Source: Bretschneidera sinensis
Taxonomy: Eukaryota; Streptophyta; Magnoliopsida; Brassicales; Akaniaceae
Reading direction: 5' to 3'
NCBI GenBank assembly: GCA_023935145.1
Contig: CM043699.1
Coordinates: forward strand, 146,620,536-146,684,535
DNA length: 64,000 nt
The stretch's first letter is position 1, and each line of letters opens with the position of its first letter. Both the position numbers and the translations under genes were made by a program. The notes below the pieces were generated by a model. That model ran no database searches. It had not been told where the DNA came from and was given only the letters and a program-made list of their open reading frames with translations. Of this stretch, positions 23,568-34,500 are shown in pieces.

Positions 23568-26500
23568 ATGGAGGAATCAATGGGAAGATTTTGGAAGAGC
23601 ATGGGTTGGTTCTGCAACCACCTCCAAAGCAGCTGCGACGCCCTCAAGCAATCCGTCGACCGCCGTCCCATCCCTTTAGGTATTCCCTTGAAATTTTACC
23701 AATCTCAATGTTCAAATTCAAAACAAAACCCCTTTTTTTCAATTTTATTTTAAATATATGTAAAATTATTAAGAAAGGGCATAATTCCAAATCCTTAATA
23801 TAGTACTAGTAGCACTTTTCGCATTTTCAATCAGATTCGGCATCATCCACTTTCATACAATGCCTGAACCGGCGCGTTTCCAGCGCCAGTACTGACCTCA
23901 ACATGCTCGAAGCGATGTCGTTTGGGACAGTTTCTTTCGAGGAGCTTTTGGGTCACTGCAATGAAGTTTATAAGAAGAACCAAAACGACCTTCTCGACCT
24001 CCAAGATCGTCTCAAGAGCTTCGGTTATGTCACTGGTATTTTTTCACTGCTATTTATTCCTGCTTGTCTACGTACTCATGAGGGAAGTTAGTCAAAAATA
24101 ATAATAATAATCCAATACTGGATTTTGTCGATGTCTTGTTGTTCTTTGAGTTTCTTTATCATTCTTATTTATGGCGTCTTTATTAATTTATTTTCGTTTC
24201 TCTTTTGTTTCGGGTTGAAATGGATACAACGGGCAATATGGGTTTTCAATTTCCTTGTTTGTTTCCCTTCGGTGTCTTGGCAACCAAACAGATGGGTGTT
24301 CAAAGAGTTCTATTTACAGACATTAAAAGGGCCTTTATCATTTTCTTTTCTCTTTTAATTTTTGGCCTTAGAAATTGAGATTGATGAAGATGACAATAAT
24401 GAGGTACGTGGCTTATCAACACCTCTAGGGTTGGACTTGAAGAAGAATTCAGATGACGGACTGGACCCACCATCTTCGTATTCCATCATCAAGAGTTTGG
24501 AAGGGGACCCTCTGTATCCTTCTTTTATGGAGTAACTTTTTAATCAGTTTTCATTTTTATGTTACAAAGTTTAACTATCAAACTAAGTGTTGGTGGCATA
24601 GCAGATTCATTAATGTTGGAATTAAACATTCCAGAACAAGTTTTGAGAAGAGAAAATTTAGTTAAAAGAAATAGGAATAGAAACTTAGGCCCTTTGGTAT
24701 TTGCTTTGCAGAATTGAGAACCTGCAACTCAATAAGCCCTAGCAGTTTCATCTGGCTTAGTTGACTGATTTATAGCTCTGCTATATATTGATAGATAACT
24801 GAAATGACCTTTTACCCCTTTTTCTCTTTTTCAGTGACCAAAGGGAGTTCAAATATGGAATTAATTTGTGGCTGAGGATCCTCCTCTAAAGAGGAGATCT
24901 CTAGTTCGAATCTCCCCTCTCTCATTGATCGAATTTATAGGAAGAAATATGGAATTTTAATTTGATAAATGATTCGTGGAAGTGTATGTTAATTAACTGA
25001 AAACCAATTTTCTTGACACAATACACCAAAATGAATTTTCTGTTTTCCCTTTATGTTTTTTAGACTTGATGAGTCATTGAGTTTGAAGAATCTTGGGCTT
25101 TCAGATGTTTGTCTTGCAACTTTAGCATCTGAAGGTTAGTAACACCAATTGCCTGATGAACTAGCTTGTTGCTTTAAGAACTCTTCTGGCACAAATTTTA
25201 GTTGGTTCAACCTGTAATTCATACTTATTCATAGCATTGGACCTTTTGACTAGAAGGTAGATAGATTTCTTCATTATGTGGCATTCATACTTAATTATTA
25301 CTGGATTACCTTCCATTTTCCTGTTTTGCACATTTTACTAACCTCTACCTCTCCCTCTTTCACTCTCTCTCTCTCTCTCTCTCCAGCTCATGGTAAGATT
25401 GATGACCTGGATATATCTTTGCAAGAACCAGTGAAGTAAGTTGTTTAGTTTTTTTATTTATATTGACAAGATCTTTCGTTCTTTTACACTTTTTTTAAAT
25501 CTATAAATTTTCAGATATTATGGGAACACACCACTTGACATTAAAGGTCCAAATCAACCTGCTTCAAAGAGCTTGGGACTAACTGAAGGTAGAAAACTCT
25601 TAGATTTTAGTTGTTAATACTGTTGTTTTCAGAGGTTCAACACTCTAGTGACACTATGATCTGATCATAATCTAATTATTGTTGATTGGATAGGGGAAGT
25701 AGAAGCTGGCTCGAAGACAAATGAAGTTCCTGGGTCCTTAATAAAGGTGTCAAAGGATGATTATGAAAGTCTTCCTTCTTACATGAAAAGCCTAGCATCA
25801 TGGGAGGTATGATGTTCTCTATATTTCTTGTCATCTTGTGATTCAGCTATTGTTTGTTAGCGATTATATCAAAAGAAAGTGGTTTTGTAAATCACCAATT
25901 GAGGATGAAGGCAATGACTTTTATTTTTCCATTTGAAGACGTAAGACGGTAATTTAGAAATCCAAAGCTCCAAAAAATTAAAACTTGTGTTGATAAATGA
26001 AGAAGGTAAGAGAAGGGGTGATGAATGTGTCACATCTTCTTTTTGCTGGCGACACTATTGTATTTTGTGGAGCAAAGATTGAGCAAATCCTCCACTTTAG
26101 ATGTGTCTTTTTTTTGTTTGTTTTGAAGTAGTTTCCATGTTGAAGAATATTCTTAGCAAGAGTGATTTGATCTCTCTTTGTGAGAATGTCGATTGCCACT
26201 TCCTTGCAAATATGTTGAGTTGTGATGTCGGGTCTCTTCCCATCACCTATCTTGGGCTTCTTTTAAGTGCTAAGTTCAAAGACAAAAGCATATGGGATCC
26301 CATTGTTGAAAAGTTTGAAAAACGGTTGGTCAGGTGGATGAAACAAAATCCCTCCAAAAGGGGAAGCTTAACTAATTTAAATCACTTTCTTAAGTCTTCA
26401 TATCTACTTTTATCTCGCTCTACCCTGTGAGCTCAATTGCTATATGGTTGGAGGGCATTCAAAGAAGGTTTCTTTGGATTCATATGGGGGAGGAATATAA

Positions 26501-29500
26501 GTACAACTTGGTCAAATGGAGTGTTGTCAAGCAACCTTTGGGAAAGGGAGGTTAAACCTCAAATCTTAGTTTATTCAACAAAGTTTTACTAGAGAATGGT
26601 TATAGAGGTTCATGGGGGAGAGGGACCATCTTTGGAGGAAAGTAGTTGGTGCTAAGTTTGGGCACCGAGTAGCATGCATGCTTCTAAGGAGTCGAAGAGA
26701 GCTTACTCTACTCCTTTTTCTATATTTTGGAGGCACAAAAGAAATAAGAGGGCTTTTGATAGTATTGAGAGGTCTTTAGATTTGTGGATTTATTATCGTG
26801 TAAGTTTTTTGTAAATGGGTTGCACTTCCTTGGTGTTTTATATACCACTTGTAAAAAAAAAAGTTAAGAGGGTATCATTTGATCATTACAAAAGTTCAGA
26901 ATATATTTTCATTTTGATGTTCACGATTTTTTTAAATAGCTAATATGGCATATTTTTCGGCCCAAATATTAGCTTTAGAAGGATTCTAAGGATTATGCCT
27001 CAAATTGAGACTTCCCCTGTTGCAAAATTTGAATTTGTTAGGCCACTGCTAAATGGTTCAGGGCTCTAATAGAAAAGCTGTGATCCTTCAAATGTTTCAA
27101 TTGACATTCAGAAAATAACAGTAAGTATATGAAAATTATTGTAAACGTTTATACGTAATCATCTGTTGGTCTAAACATGTTCCAACTGTTATATTAATAG
27201 GATTTCTATGTTGCTTTAAAAAAAAAAACCTTCCAATTGGTAAGTATAAGGGAGATGATGGGAAACAAGAGAAAAGTGGGAGGATAGACAAGGGAGAGTG
27301 AAAAAACTAGAAGGATAGAAAAGTGAGAAGATAGGAATCTTCTTTCTTGAGGTTTTTTTTTTCATGAGTTTAGTAGAGATGATGGAAAATTAGAAAGAGT
27401 AAGGGTGCATTTAGTTGTGGAAAATGTTTTCCACTTTCTATCTCCATTTTTCTTAACACTTTACTCAACAATTTGCACATTCTTAACATATTTTGGAAAA
27501 CTAAACTTCTTTGTTTTCCATCTTTTACACATAATTTGGAAAATAAATTTTTTTTTGTTTCTTATCTTTTCCAATATTATGTTGGAAAGATAAAAACCAA
27601 AGAAATGTTGTTTTTCAAATTATGTAAGAATGTATAAATTGTTGAGGAAAATGTTAAGGAAAATGGAAAACATTTTTCACAAATAAACGCACCCTAAATT
27701 GTTTTCACTTTTCCTTGTTTAGTAAATGAAAAAAATGGGAAAGTGTAATAATATTATTTTATCATTATACCCTATTTTAAAAGTTAGTGTTTATTTGGGT
27801 TATTCAAGGAGTAAACTAGTAAAATACAAACTATTAACTTACATTTTTCATTCTTATTTTCCACTCTCCAATCTCCCAACCCAATTTGGGAGGATTAAGA
27901 TTTGTGCATATGAGAAGAAAACATCAATCAATCTCACATTTTCTTTCCTCTCACCGTTCTCTCGTACTAAACAAGAGAAAAGTGAATTCCACCGACTTTT
28001 CTTTCGTCTTGCTTTTCTTACCTCTCACTTTTCTCTCTTACTTAACATACTCTCTCAATGAATAACTTGATGGAATTGATTTTACATTTTCTATGAAAAT
28101 CACAGTGTTTCTGTCAAAAGTTGCCTTGCTCTTTGGTCATCTCCTTACATTTTAAGGATTCTGATTCTTTCAATTAACGGAGGGAACATTAGCCTCAATT
28201 TAAGTTCATCTCAACTTTTTAATTGTTTTGAATGGTTAATATCATGCCACCAAACAAAAATCCTGCCACATTATCAATTAGGTCATTAAGATAAACTTAA
28301 CCGTGTTAGGCAACAAAACTGTCCTTCCCCTAAAATCTTTTTTAACTTCTTTGTGTATTTTTTAAAAATGAAAACTAAATTGAGAAATTTGTATCCCTTC
28401 ACCAGCGATGTTATTTACTTCTTTGGCACCTCCTCCATCGTCCCAGACCCTCACTTGTCAAAATTGGTTGAAATGCCACAAAAAAATGGGCGAATCTCAC
28501 ATCGTCGGGCTCTCAATTAATTTGATTACATCACAAATCACAAACTCTCTCCATGAAAGAAACCATCATGCATTGCCAAACTGTGTCCCCTATTTCAATG
28601 GAATCCTATTATGAAAGCTGCCACATTTTACTCCCATTTTCTGCTCGTTTCTCAGCAAACCCACTTTAGTTTTTTTGAAGCCCCACTGGTTTCTCATATA
28701 TTAGGATAATCATATTGACATATGCATTGAGATCTGACTTCAATTTGGAGCCACTCATTGAGACAATTAGCAAGCACTTGACGAAGGTAATTTGGAAATT
28801 TGATAGGTAAAGTGACTACAAATGAAAATTTGGGGAAAATCACACTAGCAAAAAAGCTACAAGTATTTTTTTAAATGTAAAATTAACCGTAATTTGATGT
28901 TAACATTGTTAATTTTATGTTAATTAAAGTAAATGATGATATAGCATAATTTTTATTTGGTGACATAATCTTATCCGTTCAAAACAAGTTAAGGGTTGAA
29001 ATGGATTTAAATTGAGGATAATGTACTTTCCTTAAATTGAGAGAACCAGAATCTACATTTTAAGTATTGTTTCCTATAATATTTTATTGAGTAGACTAAC
29101 ATGGATGGTACCAAGGGCTTGGTGCTAAATTTATGGTGTCATAAATACTTCTGTTTATTTATGTGGTAACTGAATAAAGTACTTAATTTGTCCATTGGGT
29201 ACAAGATATTTCGCATGTAATATTCTTAGAAATATCTTTTTTTTTTTGCTGGATACACGTTCTTCATTGTTTTAATAACTAATCTCTTAGTTAAACATTT
29301 CCTTGTTAAATATTAACTTCCCAGAACATTGAGGATTGTATTTTTACTCGACAAATTTTGTGACTATGATCTTGTAGCTAGTTTGTTTAGAGATTTGATG
29401 CTTAAATCCATGCACTGTTGACATACAGGATCTGCTTGACGCTGTAGAGAAAATCAACTCAAGCCTGAGCAAGAAAGAGAAAACAAAGGGCTGTAACTAT

Positions 29501-29924
29501 TTCCACCAGGATGAGATCACCTCGCTAGGTTTGGGTATGTGTAACCGGCCAATTTATTTTATTATTATTATTTTTTTTCAGATTCCTTCCCTTGTTACGA
29601 GAATAACCAAAGAAATTTTAGTACTTCAATGTCTGATGATGTTTTAGGCACACATATATGCAGACTTTCACTAGTTTGTTTGCCATCTTATATGATATAT
29701 TAAGAAACGTTATTGAAATAATCAGTTTAGGTTTGTGAAACACTGAATTGATCAATAATTCTTTGACAATGTTTTAGTACTTCCTATAATTGATCAATAA
29801 TTCAAGTTTTTGCTGTTTGATTGTTTTAGGGCCCAAAGGGAGAGCTTATATGTTGCTGCTAGTGCGCATGAATCGGTTTCTTGTTGAAACAATTGATGGT
29901 TTAATATCTTACCGAGTTTTGTAG
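23568..29924 (+). CDS. SKA3-like spindle and kinetochore-associated protein (9 exons)
   Basis: Exons: 23568-23679, 23835-24035, 24372-24513, 25064-25134, 25387-25435, 25515-25588, 25694-25806, 29429-29534, 29830-29924. All junctions are GT-AG and the sum is 963 nt, giving 320 aa plus stop. The N-terminal third has helical, coiled-coil-like sequence (about residues 40-105, with a KNQNDLLDLQDRLKSFGY stretch like the SKA3 coiled coil). The middle is acidic and Ser/Pro-rich with short LGL motifs. The C-terminus (about 240-320, including LPSYMKSLASWE and a terminal VETIDGLISYRVL) resembles the winged-helix microtubule-binding fold of SKA1. The SKA complex couples kinetochores to microtubules in mitosis. 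I first considered SKA1, but the N-terminal coiled coil and LGL motifs fit SKA3 better. The start is the first in-frame ATG; a second Met lies four codons later. Family assignment is from memory of the motifs, exon structure from the sequence. Confidence 0.75.
24863..24944 (+). repeat. tRNA-like short insertion in SKA3-like intron 3
   Basis: These 82 bp are flanked by a 12-bp direct repeat (AAATATGGAATT at 24851-24862 and 24945-24956). They contain an A-box-like GTGGCTGAGG and a B-box-like AGTTCGAATC, with a short stem (CCTCCTCT/AGAGGAGA) between. It looks like a tRNA-derived SINE or tRNA retroposon. It is too irregular for a functional tRNA gene. Confidence 0.6.
25362..25384. repeat. (CT)n microsatellite at an intron 3' end
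   Basis: A CT dinucleotide run lies just before the acceptor of SKA3-like exon 5 (25387) and serves as its polypyrimidine tract. Confidence 0.85.
25975..26862 (+). mobile_element. 5'-truncated L1 LINE fragment in SKA3-like intron 7
   Basis: Plus-strand frames give the end of an L1 reverse transcriptase: VSHLLFAGDTIVF (the RT catalytic box, with the usual FADD changed to FAGD) and [10 protein letters not shown] (26101-26430), then broken zf-RVT-type sequence to a NKRAFD motif near 26745. The copy ends in a poly-A run at 26852-26861. The 5' edge is approximate. It is a dead, 5'-truncated copy in the same orientation as the host gene, and is related to the LINEs in the UBP12/13 intron. Confidence 0.85.
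27403..27694. mobile_element. Tourist-like MITE (PIF/Harbinger)
   Basis: This 292-bp element has terminal inverted repeats GGGTGCATTTAGTTGTGGAA and GGGTGCGTTTATTTGTGAAA (right end reversed) and the 3-bp duplication TAA on both sides (27400-27402, 27695-27697). Size, ends and TAA duplication all fit Tourist MITEs. It sits within a larger purine/pyrimidine-rich region (27228-28060) that may itself be an older element with weak inverted ends. Confidence 0.85.
28157..29053. mobile_element. Mutator-like MITE with long inverted repeats
   Basis: This 897-bp element has inverted repeats of roughly 170 bp: both ends read GATTCTG(A/G)TTCT.. inward and share CCTCAATTTAA and TGTTTTGAA segments. It is flanked by the 11-bp direct repeat TACATTTTAAG (28146-28156 and 29054-29064), within the 9-11 bp range of Mutator superfamily insertions. 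It has no transposase. The small ORF at 28408-28614 has no recognisable homology. Confidence 0.85.
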
Positions 29925-31178
29925 AGTACGTATAACACAACTGGCAACTTGTACCCATACGTCAAAATTATTTTCCTGTCACAGCCATTAGGCCAATTAT
30001 TCCTCATTTCCAAGGGAAAAAAGAAAAAAGAAACAATTTGAAGCAATCCAAATAAATGAGCTCATCAAATGCCTTGTTTCTTTATTTCTGATAGGTTTTC
30101 TAATAACAGTTTAATTCCAATTAACAAGCTAAAAATTCACACGCAAGAAATAAATATTCTTTCATTGTTATGGGTACTTCTTGCTGAATCCCATCTGCAC
30201 GTTCTAGAACTTCGAGGCAACGTTATCAACTTATATGCTTTACCATTGGGCATGTTAAAAAGTCTCGCAATTTCTCCACTAGTTCAAATCGACTAAAAGA
30301 GCACGAAATTCCAACAAACAAACTCCGTCTCATTAGCTTTGTTTTTCAGTTGTAGATCTTACATAGTTAACCACTCAAATTTCAAAATTTCTCAGTCACA
30401 AAGGTTATCATTTTACTTACGGTACTAGTTCATGCTAAGAAATCTTAGAAAATCATTCCATCTTAAAGCCTATCTTTCCTCCCAATCAAGGTCTAACCAT
30501 AATTGAAAACTCAATTCTGGCAACGATACTACTGTTTAAAAATATTCGCTACCACTTAATGAAGCATTTCCAAGCATAGGACTACGCTCATTTCATTTAT
30601 TTTTAACTGGACACTTTCAACCATTTATGACAATGTCAGGGAAGGCGAAAGAGAGAGAACTGACCCGGAAAAAAATAAGAAATAAAATTTTATAAATTAA
30701 GCTGGAGAAAAGGTGCTATAAGATGGACAGAGCAATATAGTTTTACACAATCATAACCCATGAACTGTAAGATTCAACTGATCAATTTACAAAACCATGC
30801 CCCTAAGATACCAGGCAAAAGAAAAGAATGAATGTCAACTGCAACCAACTATACCCAGTATACATCCCCATCAAAATCTTCTTATGTACTGACTGCTAAA
30901 TTACACTGGAGCTGTATATGGACGGACACCAACCTCTTCAATCAAGGAGGTGTCATATTAACAATGAAAACACACTACATCTGAGACAACCTCCCCACCT
31001 TCCTTTCACCACACCAAATGAAAAATATGGGACCTACAAAACCAATAATTTGATCCTACAATAATAAACTCGAAGTGAGCTTCCATTTGTTCCTTCAACA
31101 GCACCGTTCATGCTCCATTTCCACAATACCATTACGGCTTCAGCTCAGTTGATGTGCTGGTGGATTTTCAGCTGTTAT
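29925..31178. other. Tail-to-tail intergenic region with both 3' UTRs
   Basis: This is 1.25 kb between the stop codons of the two convergent genes. It should hold the 3' UTR of the SKA3-like gene on its left and that of UBP12/13 on its right. I see no coding sequence and no clear poly-A signal that decides either end. Confidence 0.6.
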
Positions 31179-31510
31179 CTAGTTGTATATTTTGACTGGC
31201 TTCTCAAATGTGTGACGATTCTACAATTATTTCAAAGACAATAAAGAATAAGGAGAAATTTACACATTATATACAATTCAGACCTCAGATCCAGGTTACT
31301 AGTTCCATTCACCACCAATAATGGAGGTAATATCTACAATTCAAGCGTTTATTGGTACATTACCTGATTTACAGCATAAGCCCTCTTAGGAGCATTATCA
31401 GAGTGCTCCAACCCAAGATACTGCTCCCAAGCACCATAGACATCTCTTCTCTGAAACAAATAAAACAGCATTCATTTTCAATACCCAGCGTAAATTACAT
31501 CAAATGACAG

Positions 31511-31542
<32 letters not shown>

Positions 31543-34500
31543 AAAACGGTTAAACACAACATCAGAGTCCTGCAGGTACTCTGGACGACCAAGTGACAAA
31601 AAGGCAAACTTCCACTGACAAAAGATAGAAGGGAGAGAACAAGGTTGAGAGAGCAATTCAGCAGAAATTTTAGTGACAATCAAATCATAAATCAGACAGC
31701 TTTCAAGCACAACTAAGATCATAAATGGGAGGGAAAAATAAACACCTTGGAGAACTCATCATCAGGAACCTGCAATTTCTTTTGAACACGAACCTTAACC
31801 TCCGCTAAAGTTTCACCTTCATGGATTACCAAGAAAAAAGGTTCACCAAAGTTTTGTACTTGCTGTTCAAAGAAATGAAATAATTTAAAATTTAAACGTA
31901 AAATGCAAAAATTAGCCATTTTAAATTAAATAGAAACCAAATAGCTTGAAATAAACAAATCATAGTAATCAATTTATCCATGTTCAAATACCATCTGATT
32001 TTGTGCAGACTCTTTAGTGAAGTGGTAAACATGGATCAAGCGATCATGGGGACCAACCTTCTTCTCTTCTTCTGGGATCTGAGACTCGATAAATATAAGA
32101 AAGATTAGCTTCACTGCAGAATACTGCTAACAAAATATTGAATATATTCCATCCGAAGAATTGGCATCATAAAATACTTGAACCTGTCTCTCTCCCTATA
32201 TATAAGATTACTCTCAGCTAACATTTAAAATTCCTACTGATTATTTCAAATGTCAAAGAAACAAATTAAATATTTACCAAGTTTCGGTTTCTATTACATG
32301 AAACAACTATATAACATGGCATCATTTAAGGTGCATGTGAAGTATCAAAGCATATTATATTGTTAAGTAACAAACTAGCAACTGCAAAGCGCAAACTAAG
32401 GGTTCTTATTCACTGCTCGTTAGATCAGACGTCACAAACAGTCTTTTTGCATTTCCTTCTACAATTTGAAGGAACATAGAAGGTTATAATGCAAGAATTT
32501 TAATTAAGATACAATTAGAAGCGGACTCAGTAGAAGGTTATAATGCAAGAACTTGTACAAATAAACAAATTTGGGCATAATGCCATATTATCTACTAAGC
32601 TAGCCTTATCCTTCTATGTTATATAAAACACTGTTTCTTATCAACAACTAGCTCGTCAAATAATTGGCCCATGGAAAACCTCCCACACCACATTCATGCT
32701 AACAAAGACACAAGCATCCAAAGTCCACAGACTGGAGGAGAAAGGATATAAAGAATAGACACAATGAAAAAAATAAAATATGACCCAAAAAAAACAATTT
32801 CAGTACTTGAAAATGTTTGACAAAGTAAAAAAGATGAAGGGATAGGAAGGAAATGGAAAATAACAACTTGCCTCCTCCGCACGTAAAGTCCAGTACTGGT
32901 CATTTATATTCTCAATTTTTTCTCCAGGTGGAAAAATCTGCAAGGACAGAATTATGAGTTGCATGACATAAGATACTGCAAGTTTGTTTTTGAAAAAACT
33001 CTTTATAAATACTGTATGATTCTATAAAGAAGAAATTTCAGATATCAGTACATAAATATTTATATGCAAACCATGATAGATCAATCACAGCGCTTCACCA
33101 ATTTAACCAAGATACCAGGTAAATTTATCAGAACTATGATGCTAGAAATTAAACTTCAAGACAGTCTTGTTACCTTATAGATCTTGTGATAGAAAACTTC
33201 AAGCAGTCTGAGTTCTGCATTTGGATTAGACAATTCTACCTGTTTCACAACACAGCGCACAAGTAAATTTAGCATAGACACGAGATATTATTTAGCATTA
33301 GGATAGCGATTGTTTGATTAAAGTCATCGTGTTGAAATCCATTTCAGCATTTAAGTCCATTAAATTTTTTAATAACGCAATATCTGTCTTTTACATATCA
33401 TAAAACATTTTTTTTATTATATACAGACAGAAAAGTTACATCAGAAATAACCACAACACTGATTTATATGGCTTTGAACTGTATGTCAACTTGTCTATTA
33501 GAATAAATTTGGCATAACAAAGTAAAAGAAACCTGATTTTCAATAAAATAATCTCATCGCAAAAAAGAGAGCTAAAAAGGATGAGAGAGCCACCTCATTA
33601 TCGATAAGAATGCAAGAAAACCTCCCACTAATTTAAAGTAATAATGTAAACAATAGCATAAAAAAAAAGTAGCTAAAACTGCCACCAAGGCTTTAACCTG
33701 GGGGTAATTTCCCCCCCTTTGGGTGGGTTGGAGTACCCGCGATCAAGCCTTGGGTCTAGGGGTTTATCCCCATTGCATCACTCAAAGAAAAAAAGTAGCT
33801 AAAACTGACCTTCATTTTAAGTTCGTTAATCACATCTCCTACAGTGCTCTGTTTAGGCAATCTGATATTGTGAATTACCACCTGGAGATTACAAAAAAGC
33901 CTCAAGTACAAAAAAGATCAAAGAAAGAAGGGGGCCATAAAGATTAAAGCAACAAGTCCAAACATACTTCATCCTTTGTGGCATGATGGAAAGCAACTTT
34001 CAGATTTTTTAGACCTTGCAATTCTGGAAGAGGGATGTCCAAAACTTCATAATACAATATGTCAGAGGTCTGTAAAAAAGGCAAGCATAGAAATATAAGC
34101 CAAATTTGTATTCTGTAGAAAGAGGGAAAGCATAAAAACTAGTTGTATCCATGTGAAACTTACCTGATTGTAGTGGACTAACATATCTGACAAATGCTCC
34201 ACTCCACGATATTTTATAGGTTGAGGCTTAGGTTGCTGGGAGTAGCAATTGTGAGATGTGAGCCTGATTTTTGACGGATCATCCAAACCAAGCTTGTGAG
34301 CCACCCTCTCCACAACTTCATCATAACTATGCAGCTTTGACCTTGATAATTATTAAAGAAAATGGATATTCAATATCTAAAATAGCATCCACAAACAACA
34401 ATAAAAGATCCTCCTACCACGTGGAACAATGGTTTGACATGAAATACTTACAACTCTAGAACAAACTCATCCTCCTTAGGTTTCTCCAGAGATCGAAAAC

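Noticed and set aside
24863..24944. Functional tRNA gene
   Set aside because: A- and B-box-like words are present but I could not fold a proper cloverleaf, and it is flanked by a target duplication.
23568..29924. SKA1 identity for the kinetochore gene
   Set aside because: Plant SKA1 has a different N-terminus and a different C-terminal end; the coiled-coil and LGL motifs fit SKA3 better.
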